Shown: positions 1-9,022 of the stretch, piece by piece | How the letters are laid out: every line of letters begins with the position of its first letter | How positions within the stretch are numbered: the stretch's first letter is position 1 | Assembly: GCF_002872075.1 (NCBI RefSeq) | Contig: NZ_PGGU01000029.1 | Location: forward strand, 178,704 to 242,703 | Source of the DNA: Microbacterium aurantiacum | Lineage (GTDB): Bacteria; Actinomycetota; Actinomycetes; Actinomycetales; Microbacteriaceae | DNA: 64,000 nt | Reading direction: 5' to 3' | The notes under the pieces: generated by a model | What the model was told of the DNA's origin: nothing | The model's database searches: none | The model's input: only the letters and a program-made list of their open reading frames with translations | Translations under genes and position numbers: made by a program

Positions 1-1059
1 ATCGCAACCAAGGTCAAGAATCAGGCGACCGCCATTGGGACCGAGGAGGCGACGAAGAACGCGTTCGTGATGCCCTTCATCTCGACGATCCTTGGGTACG
101 ACGTCTTTGACCCGCTCGAGGTGGTCCCGGAGTTCACGGCCGATGTTGGGACGAAGAAGGGAGAGAAAATCGACTACGCCATCATGCGTGATGGCGAAGT
201 GCAGATCCTCATCGAGTGCAAGCCGTCGATGGGCTCTCTCAAGATCGAGCATGCCTCGCAGCTCTTCCGATACTTCTCGGTGACGAACGCGCGCATTGCC
301 GTGCTGACGAACGGCGTGGTCTGGCACTTCTACACCGATCTCGATGCACCCAATCGCATGGACGCCAAGCCGTTCCTCGTCCTCGATCTGCTGGACATCG
401 ATGAGACGCTCATTCCTGAGATCCAGAAGCTCAGCAAGGAGAGCTTCGACCTTGAATCGATCATCAGCGCGGCTGAGGAACTCAAGTACATCGGAGCGCT
501 CAAGCGTGAGATCGCGGCGCAGTTTCGTGAGCCGTCTGACGAGTGGATCAAGTTTTTCGCAACGCGAGTCTACGAAGGGTCGTACACGCAGAAGGTCCGT
601 CAACAGTTCACGTCCCTTGTGGGCAAAGCCGCCCAGCAGTTCCTCACTGAGAGAGTAAACGACCGGCTCAAGACCGCGCTCGGCGTGAGTGGCATTTCTC
701 ACACAGCTACCCCGCCGGCCACCACCAGCGCCGAAGTTGCAGTCGCAGATCTCGAGCGTGACACAGAGATCGAGACGACTCTCGAAGAGCTCGAGGGATA
801 CCAGATCGTCAAAGCGATCGCATGCGGCGACGTCAAGCCGCAACGGATCACCCACCGCGACGCGAAGAGCTACTTCGCGGTACTGCTCGACGACAACAAC
901 CGCAAGCCGATCGCCCGACTCCACTTCAACGGCAAGCAACGATACCTCGGGCTGCTCGACGAGGGGAAGGTAGAAACTCGGCATCCCATCGGGGAGATCG
1001 ACGAGATCTACACCCACGCTGACAGCATCCGCGAAGCCGTTCGCAGGTACAACGACTGA
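1..1059 (+). CDS. HsdR-N-like PD-(D/E)XK nuclease (5' end outside window)
   Basis: The reading frame is open from the first base, so the true start lies upstream. The visible N-terminal third carries a PD-(D/E)XK nuclease core: an Asp in KIDYAI followed about 14 residues later by IECK, the E-x-K half of the motif, as in the N-terminal domain of type I restriction subunits. The middle is helical and the last ~95 residues form a separate basic region of unknown role. No DNA methylase, specificity subunit or helicase domain is visible, so this is an orphan nuclease-type protein rather than a complete type I enzyme. It probably belongs to the accessory element that ends at the tRNA fragment near 2517. 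Family assignment is good; cellular role is inferred as DNA defence or element maintenance. Confidence 0.72.
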   Translation: MATKVKNQATAIGTEEATKNAFVMPFISTILGYDVFDPLEVVPEFTADVGTKKGEKIDYAIMRDGEVQILIECKPSMGSLKIEHASQLFRYFSVTNARIAVLTNGVVWHFYTDLDAPNRMDAKPFLVLDLLDIDETLIPEIQKLSKESFDLESIISAAEELKYIGALKREIAAQFREPSDEWIKFFATRVYEGSYTQKVRQQFTSLVGKAAQQFLTERVNDRLKTALGVSGISHTATPPATTSAEVAVADLERDTEIETTLEELEGYQIVKAIACGDVKPQRITHRDAKSYFAVLLDDNNRKPIARLHFNGKQRYLGLLDEGKVETRHPIGEIDEIYTHADSIREAVRRYND

Positions 1060-1347
1060 GCCTCTGCGGTTGTTGCCTCAGGAATCACGGCGACCTGACA
1101 TAAGTACCCCTATCGGCATCGCCGCGCAACGGGCGCGCTGCCTCACGATGCTCGTCGCGTTCGCCCGCAGCCGAGACAACAGCTTCGCGATGACAGCGGG
1201 ATCGATTGCCGGAACCCTCGCAGGCAGCCTGCTACCAGGCGTCAACCTCATCCTGCTCCTCGTCAGGGCGGCGTCGCGAGCGACATGCGATGCCCGATTC
1301 GAGGCGGCCCGGTCCGGAAATCCTCGTATGACGTCGTGGCTATCAGC

Positions 1348-1494
1348 TCAGTCCTGTGTATCGCCCTCGACAACGGCATCCTCCGCAGCGGCTTCGGCCG
1401 CAGCGCCCTCTTCCGGGGATTCCGCCCCTCCGCTCGCGGCGGATTCATCCGATGCAGCATTCTCACCCCGCCGTGCGGATCCGTTCGAGTTCAT
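1348..1494 (-). CDS. Small acidic protein, 48 aa
   Basis: ATG-initiated frame preceded by GGAGG about seven bases upstream; that Shine-Dalgarno lies inside the last codons of the neighbouring upstream small gene, so the two are likely translationally coupled. The product is Ala/Glu/Asp-rich, with no cysteine, no hydrophobic segment and no recognisable domain, and is probably disordered. Function unknown. The strong ribosome binding site and the tandem arrangement are the main reasons for calling it. The ~290 bases between this gene and the nuclease gene show no convincing gene. Confidence 0.5.
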   Translation of the reverse strand: MNSNGSARRGENAASDESAASGGAESPEEGAAAEAAAEDAVVEGDTQD

Positions 1495-1497
1495 GAC

Positions 1498-1650
1498 CTA
1501 ACCTCCAGACGGGTTCTCTAGAGGCTTCCCGTTCTCGTCCGTCGTCTCCTCATCGAGAAGCTCCTGAACGTCGTCGGGAGTGTCGCCCGCTGGTGCGTCA
1601 GCCGCCTCGACCGGATCCGGGTTTTCATGCTGATTCTTCTGATCGCTCAT
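1498..1650 (-). CDS. Small acidic protein, 50 aa
   Basis: ATG frame with AAGG at a plausible distance upstream; a second ATG directly before it could also be used. The 50-residue product is strongly acidic (Asp, Glu) and ends in NGKPLENPSGG, a tail with the look of conserved small actinobacterial hypothetical proteins. No domain, signal peptide or membrane segment. It is followed after three bases by the second acidic gene, forming a two-gene unit. Function unknown. Confidence 0.55.
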   Translation of the reverse strand: MSDQKNQHENPDPVEAADAPAGDTPDDVQELLDEETTDENGKPLENPSGG

Positions 1651-2287
1651 CATCCGGCGACCTTATGCGCGCAGCTGGCGCGGACCGAGGGGGTTGACGA
1701 TAATGCTCCCGAGTGAGTGACCGACGCGGATCGCTCAGTAGATGGACGGCACCACCAGCTCGTCACCGCATTGCTCGCGCCCTGCGTGCGTAGCGTGCTG
1801 TGGTCGAACAGCCGCGCCTCCTTCACGATCGCTCCCGGCTGCAGGCGTGAATTGGGAGCTGTGTGCGAAGTGCGTCATCTGCGCGACCGGCACCTTAACT
1901 GACATAATTACGACTATCAATGGCGCCGGCAGCTGGTCGCGGGGCAGCGATGCGGATTGCTCCTCCAGCGTGGTCGTAGCGACGCGATGGAGAACCGCGG
2001 CGGTGGTGTCGGATCTACGACACATGGAGCAAGTGAGCTGAGCATCCGCCGCTGGGGTGAGAAAATCGCTCCTCGACTTCGCCCGACTCGGCATTCTCCC
2101 GGGGCGAACATGAAGGTTTCGATGGAGATGGCGACTGGCTTGACGCGTTCCGCACCCGAACTTCGTACCCCGCCGCGGTCCTAGCGGGTCTCGCGCTGTC
2201 GAGGCGGCGACGGCTTCACCGTCGTGCTGGCGGCCGCGGTGAGCCCGGCATGAATTCGCGACAGGCGTGCTGATCAGGGCAGTGGCC
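1651..2287. other. Region without supported gene
   Basis: Several frames are open on both strands, but none has a convincing start, ribosome binding site or recognisable product. It looks like decayed accessory DNA at the right end of the element preceding the first tRNA fragment. Confidence 0.4.
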
Positions 2288-2533
2288 AAGTGTCCCCCAG
2301 GTGTCCCCGGGTGTCGCGAGGATACTGATTTAGCTAGCTCCACGCGTTTCCGAAGTGCGTCGCGTGCATCCTGAGAATCCCTGATCATCGGACTAAAGTT
2401 CAACTTTCCCGGGCTGATCAGGCCTGGGGACGTGGAATCGAAACGCTGCGAAAATCACCCTGCTAAGGTGGAGTCCCCTCACGGGGACCGAGGGTTCAAA
2501 TCCCTCCGTCTCCGCCACAAAAAGTCCTGGTCA
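2288..2533 (+). repeat. Left copy of long tRNA-associated direct repeat
   Basis: Begins with GTGTCCCCCAGGTGTCCCC and runs through a tRNA-Ser 3' fragment to TCCTGGTCA. The same order of landmarks (the double GTGTCCCC motif, AGTGCGTC, an AAGTTTCCCG-like block, the tRNA 3' part, TCCTGGTCA) recurs at 36464-36722. The tRNA part is about 87% identical; the upstream arm is only patchily conserved. It is read as the attachment region at the end of an integrated element. Confidence 0.7.
2455..2517 (+). pseudogene. tRNA-Ser(GCU) 3' fragment, left copy
   Basis: Contains the 3' side of a tRNA-Ser: anticodon stem and loop CTGCTAA (anticodon GCU), a long class II variable arm GTCCCC/GGGGAC, T-arm GAGGG-TTCAAAT-CCCTC, the acceptor 3' strand CGTCTCC and an encoded GCCA end. 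Upstream, GGGGACG at 2426-2432 could pair with the acceptor strand with one G.U, but the stretch between lacks the GG of a D-loop and a D-stem. It is therefore a fragment or decayed tRNA, not an intact gene. Confidence 0.75.
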
Positions 2534-2600
2534 TCACAAGTATTCCCACGTCAGGCGCTTCCCCTCTCACGCCTCCAGCGGAGACGCTTTTGGCGTTCAA

Positions 2601-2680
2601 GGGTCCCCCTGGGGGACCCCCGGGGGACCCCTGCGGTGCGCCACCCTCACCCCACTCCTGCAGGGTGCAGCACCCGCAGG
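2601..2680. repeat. Clustered GC-rich inverted repeats
   Basis: GGGTCCCCC-T-GGGGGACCC (2601-2619) is a perfect 9-bp inverted repeat, followed by another GGGGGACCCC block. At 2657-2680 CCTGCAGGGT and ACCCGCAGG form a second hairpin. There is no T-tract. They sit just inside the island's left end. The flanking stretch 2534-2973 otherwise shows no supported gene. Confidence 0.5.
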
Positions 2681-2855
2681 AGCACCGCGCCGCATGATTC
2701 CGCGGCGGCGCATGGTCGGAGGCCGCTGGGGGACACCACCCCGCACAGGTGTTGCCCTCTGGTCGAGTATCGGCGTTCGACCTTGCCCTCGTCAGCAAGG
2801 GGCGTTTCTGCCCAACGCGGTTATCCACAGACGCCGCAGAACATCGATCATCGCC

Positions 2856-3099
2856 TCAACTCAGGTGTCCGGAAATGCGGGTCATGCTCCCGTGGCCGAC
2901 ATCCCGTCTGCGGAACCACGCCCGACGGACTGCGGCGCCATCGTAGCCGTCCACTTCGGTTGTGTACACGAGTTCAGGCGCGATGCTCTCGATCGGAGCT
3001 TCGGCTAGGGTCGAACGTCTTCAGCCGCGCTCGGAGCCGCGCCTTGTGTCCGGGGTCGGCGAGGTGGCGGCCGCGAATCCATCCGAGGAGCGCCTTCAT
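2856..3099 (-). pseudogene. Possible decayed minus-strand ORF
   Basis: A minus-strand ATG frame of 41 codons (start 3099, stop 2974) gives a basic peptide beginning MKALLGWIRGRH. The adjacent frame downstream continues with a protein-like stretch (ELVYTTEVDGYDGAAVRR) to a stop at 2856. Together they look like one gene broken by a frameshift. No family recognised; could be coincidence in GC-rich DNA. Confidence 0.25.
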
Positions 3100-3153
3100 C
3101 GACGCGAACCCGCTTTGCCGGTCGTGTTCGCAGCGTTGCGGTGAGGCCCGTCG

Positions 3154-4161
3154 CTACCGTGCACCTTCCCGGACGGCCTGGTGGCTGGGGGATCGGGATG
3201 CGCGCCTGAGGAGCAGGGCTAGTTGAAGGCGGAGCCGTCCATGGGGTTCGCGAATGTCCCACCCAAGTGCGCGTTCGGCCTGCTCCAGCCGATCTTGCAA
3301 CGTGGAGTGGTGGAGGTGCAGTGCACGAGCGGCAGCTCGGAGACTCTCAGACCAGCAGATCGCTTCGCATGTCGCGAACATCCAGGGCGCCGTTGCCCCA
3401 GCCCGCATCAGAGCGGTCAAGTCGGGCATTTCCGTCTTCGATGTGTCGGCGGCCTGGATGAGTATGGCTACGCTGCCGAGCTCGTCGGCGTATACGACCC
3501 GGGGCCCCGGGTCGTGCTCTGTCCCTTCCGCTGTCAAGCGCAGAGCCAGCTGCGCCGCGCTGTGCGATCCCGGCAGATCGAGAACATCGACCAATGGCCC
3601 CACGCCCATCCGCCGGTCGGGCGGGAAAGGAGCTCCACCGGGGATCAGCAGAGTTGAGCCGTCGGCGAAGCAGGCCGCCCTGGCCGGACCGGACAGTCCG
3701 AGCCGGCGTGCGGCAACGACGCGGTCGGCCTCGGCCGCGCCGGCATCGAGGATCACCTCGACAAGAGCAGGATCATCGGCTGGATATATCGCTCGGGTGC
3801 GCTGCACCACAGTGAGTGCCGCAGCTGCTGCACGTTCCAGGATCATGGCGCCGACTGTGCCGGCGGGTCCGGGTCGCTCGAGCCAGATCCGCGCACCATC
3901 GGAGCCCACCGGTTCTGACGGCCACTCGGCATCAGGGGGGTCGCCCGGCTGTGCGACCAATCCGTCGGCGAGGACGCGGACGGTCAGCCTCCGTCCAGGG
4001 TCGACGAGTTGAACCGGGCACTTCGCCAGTGAGGCTGCACCGCGCACTATCGACTGGAGACCGGCTCTGGACGCGACTAGGGAGTCGAAGTGCGCGATGA
4101 CCGCGAGTGCCTCTCCGGCCTCAGCGTCGATTGAGCTGAGCCGCACCGTCAGCTCATTCAT
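3154..4161 (-). CDS. PucR-type helix-turn-helix transcriptional regulator
   Basis: A 335-residue regulator with a PucR-like C-terminal DNA-binding domain: the last ~70 residues contain SLRAAARALHLHHSTLQDRL, matching the family's C-terminal helix-turn-helix in which a His/Asn-x-Ser/Thr-Leu-x-x-Arg segment contacts DNA. The N-terminal ~250 residues are a variable sensory region without enzyme motifs. It is the last gene of the leftward ABC/esterase unit, 57 bases after the esterase stop, and is the only regulator in cassette I. It is therefore the likely control protein for the importer and perhaps for the divergent esterase/rhamnosidase genes. The ligand is not evident. The ATG is not preceded by a strong ribosome binding site. 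Confidence 0.75.
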   Translation of the reverse strand: MNELTVRLSSIDAEAGEALAVIAHFDSLVASRAGLQSIVRGAASLAKCPVQLVDPGRRLTVRVLADGLVAQPGDPPDAEWPSEPVGSDGARIWLERPGPAGTVGAMILERAAAAALTVVQRTRAIYPADDPALVEVILDAGAAEADRVVAARRLGLSGPARAACFADGSTLLIPGGAPFPPDRRMGVGPLVDVLDLPGSHSAAQLALRLTAEGTEHDPGPRVVYADELGSVAILIQAADTSKTEMPDLTALMRAGATAPWMFATCEAICWSESLRAAARALHLHHSTLQDRLEQAERALGWDIREPHGRLRLQLALLLRRASRSPSHQAVREGAR

Positions 4162-4218
4162 GTCGATATTGTCCGTCGCGAGGACCGAACATGCCAGTGC
4201 CCCCGACGGGTGGTCCGA

Positions 4219-5244
4219 TCACGGCGCCAGGAGGCGACGAAGCCACCTGATTCGGGCAGCTCGCGCGTCCTGAGAAAGCTGCGCGTGCGAGGCATAGACG
4301 TCGAAGCCGTGGGCGCCGCCCGGCCAGGCGTGAAGCTCTGCTTGTACGCCCACTTCCCAGAGTCGGCTCGCGTAGGACACCGTTTCGTCGCGGAAGATGT
4401 CGGAGGTGCCCACATCGAGGTAGGCCGGCGGCAGACCCGTGAGATCAGAGGCTCGTGCGGGTGCGGCATACGGAGAGACGTCCGGACCTCCCCGCGCGCC
4501 CCCGAGAAGGGCTGTCCAGGCGATCGTGTTGGCAGGGCGCGACCAAACGGTGGGGCCGATCTGATGGGATGAAACCGAATCGAGGCGGTCATCGAGCATC
4601 GGAGAGATGAGCATCTGGCCGACGGGTTCCGGGCCGCCCCTGTCGCGAGACATCAGAGAGATCGCGGCGGAGAGACCGCCGCCCGCGCTGTCGCCCGCCA
4701 CGACGATGCGGGAGGGGTCGATCCCGAGCTCCGCCGCATGCTCCGCTATCCACACCAGCCCTGCGTAGCAGTCTTCCGCGGGCCCGGGGTGCGGTGTCTC
4801 CGGCGCCAACCGGTACCCGACCGAGATTACGACCGACCGGAGATCCTGCGCCCAGTCCAGCACCTGCGATAGCCCTGACCGGATTGTCCCCGCCACCATT
4901 CCCCCGCCGTGAGAGAAGTAGATGGCTGACGTCATGAACGGTGCACCGGCCGGCGTGCAGATCAGCAGGTCGACATCCGGGGACCCGGCGGGTCCGGGAA
5001 TCGTGCGCTCGCTCACGGTGAAGGCGCCGTCCCTGCGAAGATCCTCATCCGTCAGTTCAGGCGAGAACGGATTAGGCAGTCGCAAGAGCGGAATGAAAGT
5101 CTCGGCGGTGATCGCTCGCCCGAAATGATCCATGTGTGGTGCCAGAACGGCGGCGATCTCAGGATCCATAGGCGGAGGGGGGCCGAAGTTCGCCATCGTC
5201 GCCGCCCCCGTCTGCTCGGCGTTGGGGGGCGAACCAGAGGTCAT
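4219..5244 (-). CDS. HSL-family alpha/beta hydrolase (esterase)
   Basis: Hormone-sensitive-lipase-type carboxylesterase of 341 residues. Oxyanion-hole motif HGGG lies at residues 112-115, the nucleophile elbow GDSAGG has Ser186, the acid is likely Asp282 in DIFRDE, and the base is His312 in HGFD. The start is the ATG with AGGAG eight bases upstream; a much longer open frame exists, but its N-terminus is antisense to the ATPase gene and junk-like. No signal peptide, so it acts in the cytoplasm. It follows the ABC importer genes on the same strand, suggesting it removes acyl groups from the imported compound. The exact ester is unknown. Confidence 0.85.
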   Translation of the reverse strand: MTSGSPPNAEQTGAATMANFGPPPPMDPEIAAVLAPHMDHFGRAITAETFIPLLRLPNPFSPELTDEDLRRDGAFTVSERTIPGPAGSPDVDLLICTPAGAPFMTSAIYFSHGGGMVAGTIRSGLSQVLDWAQDLRSVVISVGYRLAPETPHPGPAEDCYAGLVWIAEHAAELGIDPSRIVVAGDSAGGGLSAAISLMSRDRGGPEPVGQMLISPMLDDRLDSVSSHQIGPTVWSRPANTIAWTALLGGARGGPDVSPYAAPARASDLTGLPPAYLDVGTSDIFRDETVSYASRLWEVGVQAELHAWPGGAHGFDVYASHAQLSQDARAARIRWLRRLLAP

Positions 5245-5281
5245 GGTTTCTCCTGGGGCATAGTCATCGGGCATCAGCGTG

Positions 5282-6166
5282 CTAGACAACGGCATCCTCG
5301 CCGAGGCCCTCGAGGTGGAGTCGGTCAAGGAGGTCTTGCCGCTCCTGTCGTCGCTGGCGTTGCAGAAGTGGGTGCGCGACGGGGGCTGCCATCTGAAGGC
5401 GTTGGGTGTACGGATGCTGGGGCTCATCTGAGACTCGCTCAGCGTCGCCGATCTCAACGATCTGGCCATGCAGCATCACTGCGATGCGGTGGCTCATCGC
5501 GCGAGCCACCGCGAGGTCGTGTGTGATGAACAGGTAGGAGACGCCGGTTCGCTCCTGAATCTCGATCAGCAGGTCCAGGATCTTCGCCTGGGTCGCGAGG
5601 TCGAGGGCGCTCGTCGGTTCGTCACAGATGATCAGCTTCGGAGAGATGGAGAGGGCTCGGGCGATGGCGATGCGCTGCCGCTGGCCGCCCGAGAACTCCC
5701 GTGCGGTACGCCGGCCGGCGTCTGCAGGTAGGTGGACTTTGTCCAGAAGTTCGCGAACAGCATTGTGACTTGTCTTGACGCCGCCGGCCCGCAGCGGCTC
5801 GCTGAGGATCTCTTCGATCGTCAGCGTCGGGTTGAGCGAGGAGTACGGGTCTTGGAACACGACCTGGATGTCCTTCGCGAGTCGGCGTCGTTCCTTGGGT
5901 GGCAGTGCGCCGATGTCCCGGCCGCTGTAGAGAACGCGCCCCGCAGACACCGGCGCCAAGCCGAGCAGCGCCCGACCGAGGGTCGTCTTGCCCGACCCGG
6001 ACTCTCCGAGGAGCCCGACGGTCTCAGACTGCGCGATGTCGAGGGAAACTCCGGTGAGGACTCGTGCCGGCGAGGCTCGAAACCCGCGGCCGGGGTAGGT
6101 GACGTGCAGGTCCCGTATCGACAGGAGAGCCTCGCGGTCGTTGATATCGGCCTCCGTGCGGGTCAT
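5282..6166 (-). CDS. Opp/Dpp-type ABC ATPase (second, DppF-like)
   Basis: ATP-binding subunit of 294 residues of a peptide/oligosaccharide-type importer. Walker A GESGSGKT is near residue 55, the Q-loop lies in QVVFQDPYSS, the signature is FSGGQRQR, Walker B is LIICDEPTSAL and the switch His is in FITHDLA. The C-terminal extension includes the HPYT motif typical of the oligopeptide ATPase group. Its start overlaps the stop of the fused permease-ATPase by 4 bases, so the genes are coupled. It pairs with the ATPase half of that fusion to form the two-nucleotide-site motor. Confidence 0.93.
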   Translation of the reverse strand: MTRTEADINDREALLSIRDLHVTYPGRGFRASPARVLTGVSLDIAQSETVGLLGESGSGKTTLGRALLGLAPVSAGRVLYSGRDIGALPPKERRRLAKDIQVVFQDPYSSLNPTLTIEEILSEPLRAGGVKTSHNAVRELLDKVHLPADAGRRTAREFSGGQRQRIAIARALSISPKLIICDEPTSALDLATQAKILDLLIEIQERTGVSYLFITHDLAVARAMSHRIAVMLHGQIVEIGDAERVSDEPQHPYTQRLQMAAPVAHPLLQRQRRQERQDLLDRLHLEGLGEDAVV

Positions 6167-7956
6167 CGGCCGGCTCCGGATTCGGTTCGGACCCGTCGCG
6201 ATGGCGCGCCGTCGAGGGTGGACCCAAGCAGCATTTGGGTGTAATCGTGAGACGGATTCGAGAACAGTTCGAGCGTCGGTCTGCTCTCGACGATCCGTCC
6301 TTGGTTCATGACGCTGACGGTGTCGCAGATGTCGGCGACGACGCCGAAGTTGTGGGTTACGAGGAGCATTCCCAGGTCGCGTTCGCGTTGCAGGTCACGC
6401 AGGAGTTGAAGGACGTCAGCCTGCACGGTGACGTCCAAGGCCGTGGTCGGCTCGTCCGCGACGATCAGTTCGGGGTCACCGGCGAGTGCTCCGGCGATCA
6501 GTACGCGTTGTGCCATACCCCCGGAGATCTGATGCGGGTACAGGTCGTAGACTGCGCGCGGATTCTTGATCCCGACCTCGCCGAGGAGGTCGACGAGCTG
6601 TTCCCGGGCCTGACGGCGACGAACGTCCTTCACCGCGCGCAGCCCGTAAGACAGCTGCTGGCCGACGGTGAACGTGGGGTCGAGGTTGGTCATCGGCTCC
6701 TGGGGGATGTAGGCGATCTGGCGGCCACGTACGCGCCGCATTCCGCCGGGCGTCGCCAGGAGGCCGGCGCCGTAGAACTGGATCGAGCCGCGAAGGACCA
6801 CGGCCTCGGGCGGCAGAATGCCCAGGATCGCGAACGCGATCTGAGACTTTCCCGAGCCCGATTCGCCGACCAGGCCGTGGATCTGTCCACGTTCGACGAC
6901 CAGGTCGACGCCATGGACGACTTCCACAACCGAGTCCGGCGAGTCGGGGTAACCGAGCGCGAGATCACGCACGCTGAGGAGAGGGGCCTCGACCGCCTGG
7001 ACCGTCGTCGCTGTCGCGACGCTCGGCGCCTGTCGATCACGGAGGCGTTGGATGTCGGCTGCTTTCAGCGGTGCATATCGGCTGCTCGATTCCTGGAGGG
7101 CGTCCCGGGCGGCGTTGCCGAGGATGACAAGACACAGGGTCGTTACGCCGATGAGCACGGCGGGCCACACGACGGCCAGTCCGTTCACATAGATGTTCGT
7201 GAAGGCGTCTTGGAGCATTCCACCCCAGGAGGGTTCGCGGGGATTGCCGAGACCGAGGAACTCCAGTCCAGCCTGGATGGCTATTCCGGCCGCCAACACG
7301 TAAGAGGCATGAACGATCACCGGTCCACTGATCACGGGCAGAATGTGCCGCGACATGATCCGCGTGTCCGACAGACCCGCGACCTTTGCCGCATCGACGT
7401 ACAGTTCATGCCTGACTTTCTGCACGAGTGAGCGAACGAGCCGGAAGAATGTCGGTGCGATCAGCACCCCGAAGATCGCCATCGTGATGAGCGTGTTAGG
7501 CCCGATGACCGTGTAGAGCGCGATCAGCAGCACGAAACCGGGGAGGGCCATCACAAAACTGGACACTGCATCTGTGGCGTCGTCTATGCGGCCACCGAAA
7601 TAGCCGGCGATCAGACCCGAGCTGAGGCCGATCGTGGCCGACACGACCAGGACGACCAGGCACGCTTGGGCGGTGCCCAGGGTGGCGACCATGAGACGGC
7701 TGAAGATGTCGCGGCCGGCATGATCGCCCCCCAGGAGGAAGTCCGAGGAGAAGGGGGCGGCGTTCGTGAGCTCCAGTCGGGTGAGGTTCGGATCGAACGG
7801 CGCGAGCAGGGCAGACAGCACCCCGAAAAGCAGGATCGCGACCAGCACCAGCGCTGACACCAGGCCCAGCGGGTTGCGAAGGACACGACGCCACATTCGG
7901 CTCCGCGGTGCGGATGAGACCGTCGGTGCGACTTCGGCCGCGGCTATTCCACTCAT
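6163..7956 (-). CDS. Fused DppC-like permease and DppD-like ATPase
   Basis: A 597-residue fusion of two usually separate subunits. Residues ~20-290 are an Opp/Dpp inner-membrane permease (about six membrane segments, with the EAA-like ELYVDAAKVAGLSDTRI loop). Residues ~315-590 are an ATPase with Walker A GESGSGKS, signature ISGGMAQR, Walker B LIVADEPTTAL and switch His in VTHNFGV. The chosen ATG overlaps the upstream permease stop as ATGA; an in-frame ATG nine codons earlier is less likely. Same architecture and clear paralogy with the cassette II fusion, so the fusion is real and not an assembly slip. Confidence 0.92.
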   Translation of the reverse strand: MSGIAAAEVAPTVSSAPRSRMWRRVLRNPLGLVSALVLVAILLFGVLSALLAPFDPNLTRLELTNAAPFSSDFLLGGDHAGRDIFSRLMVATLGTAQACLVVLVVSATIGLSSGLIAGYFGGRIDDATDAVSSFVMALPGFVLLIALYTVIGPNTLITMAIFGVLIAPTFFRLVRSLVQKVRHELYVDAAKVAGLSDTRIMSRHILPVISGPVIVHASYVLAAGIAIQAGLEFLGLGNPREPSWGGMLQDAFTNIYVNGLAVVWPAVLIGVTTLCLVILGNAARDALQESSSRYAPLKAADIQRLRDRQAPSVATATTVQAVEAPLLSVRDLALGYPDSPDSVVEVVHGVDLVVERGQIHGLVGESGSGKSQIAFAILGILPPEAVVLRGSIQFYGAGLLATPGGMRRVRGRQIAYIPQEPMTNLDPTFTVGQQLSYGLRAVKDVRRRQAREQLVDLLGEVGIKNPRAVYDLYPHQISGGMAQRVLIAGALAGDPELIVADEPTTALDVTVQADVLQLLRDLQRERDLGMLLVTHNFGVVADICDTVSVMNQGRIVESRPTLELFSNPSHDYTQMLLGSTLDGAPSRRVRTESGAGR

Positions 7957-8894
7957 GACAACCTGACCTTGGGGTTGACCCATCCGTTCGCCACGTCAGC
8001 GACGATGTTCACAAGCACGATCACCAGCGTGCTGAATACAACCACTCCCATGACGGCAGGCAGATCGCCGGTGAGCGACGTGGTCACGGTCCACCGCCCG
8101 ATGCCGGGGAGGGCGAAGACCTGTTCGATGAGCACCGCTCCACCGATCAGACTGATCGTCTGCAACGACAGGACGGTGAGACCGGGGCTTGCCGCGTTTC
8201 GCAACGCGTGACGAAAGACGATCGCTCGTTCCGGCACGCCGCGCGATCGCAGCGTCCGTATGAAGTCCGCCTTCATCGCATCGACCATCGCGCCCCGGAA
8301 CTGCTGGGCCGCGCCTGCGACCAGCTGAAACAGGATCGCCGCCACAGGAAGCGTCAGCGCTATTACCCAGCCGGCCGGGTCATCCGTGAAAGCCACATAT
8401 CCCGTCGCCGGGAACACCCGAACGGCGATGGCGAGCATGAAGACCAGTGCGATCGCAACGAGGAAGCTGGGCAGCGCCGTGGCCGCTGTCGCCGTGAGCT
8501 GCAATACTCGGTCGACCCACCCTCCCTTGACGGCGGCGACCACGCCGATGACTACGCTCAGAAGCGTCGTGAAGACCATCGCGAGAAGCACGAGCGACAA
8601 GGTCACCGGGATCCGGGTCGCCATCATGTCGGTCACCTCCTCGCCGGTGAAGAAGCTGCGACCCAGGCTCCCCGTCAGCAGACCGCCCAGCCATCCGAGG
8701 TACTGCGTCAGCACCGGCCGATCGAGGCCGAGTTCCGCGACCCGCCGAGCGACCTGCTCGTCTGTCGCGTTCTCGCCGATCGACTGGCGCACGCTGTTCT
8801 CGCCGTTGGCGAAGACGAGCATGTACGTCACCGCCGTAACGACCAGGAACAGCACCGCACCGGCGACCAGCTTGCGGGCGAGGAATCGCAGCAT
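7953..8894 (-). CDS. Opp/Dpp-type ABC permease (DppB-like)
   Basis: Integral membrane subunit of 313 residues. It has a first membrane segment near residues 8-30, a long periplasm-facing stretch carrying NATDEQVARRVAELGLDRP typical of DppB proteins, then five further segments and the conserved cytoplasmic loop with YxRTLRSRG-like FIRTLRSRGVPE. A strong AAGGAGG ribosome binding site precedes the ATG. It forms the translocation channel with the permease half of the fusion gene that overlaps it. Confidence 0.92.
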   Translation of the reverse strand: MLRFLARKLVAGAVLFLVVTAVTYMLVFANGENSVRQSIGENATDEQVARRVAELGLDRPVLTQYLGWLGGLLTGSLGRSFFTGEEVTDMMATRIPVTLSLVLLAMVFTTLLSVVIGVVAAVKGGWVDRVLQLTATAATALPSFLVAIALVFMLAIAVRVFPATGYVAFTDDPAGWVIALTLPVAAILFQLVAGAAQQFRGAMVDAMKADFIRTLRSRGVPERAIVFRHALRNAASPGLTVLSLQTISLIGGAVLIEQVFALPGIGRWTVTTSLTGDLPAVMGVVVFSTLVIVLVNIVADVANGWVNPKVRLS

Positions 8895-9022
8895 TAGGAC
8901 CTCCTTCCAGTCGTCCGAAGTGGTTTGGGCATGTCATCCCCGTGTGGGCTCGCAGGAACTACGCCGGCCTGGTCGACGGTCAGGTACCGCACCGCCGACC
9001 AAGCCTCGCGTGTGCGTAGAAC

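Noticed and set aside
1070..1501. 143-codon plus-strand frame with a membrane-like stretch
   Set aside because: No ribosome binding site, and it conflicts with the better-supported small minus-strand genes.
1735..2403. 222-codon minus-strand frame reaching the left repeat
   Set aside because: It looked like a possible integrase tail because it reads through the repeated arm, but no recombinase motif (R..H-x-x-R..Y) is present.
2426..2517. Complete tRNA-Ser using GGGGACG as the acceptor 5' strand
   Set aside because: Length and acceptor pairing are possible, but no D-stem or GG-containing D-loop can be found.
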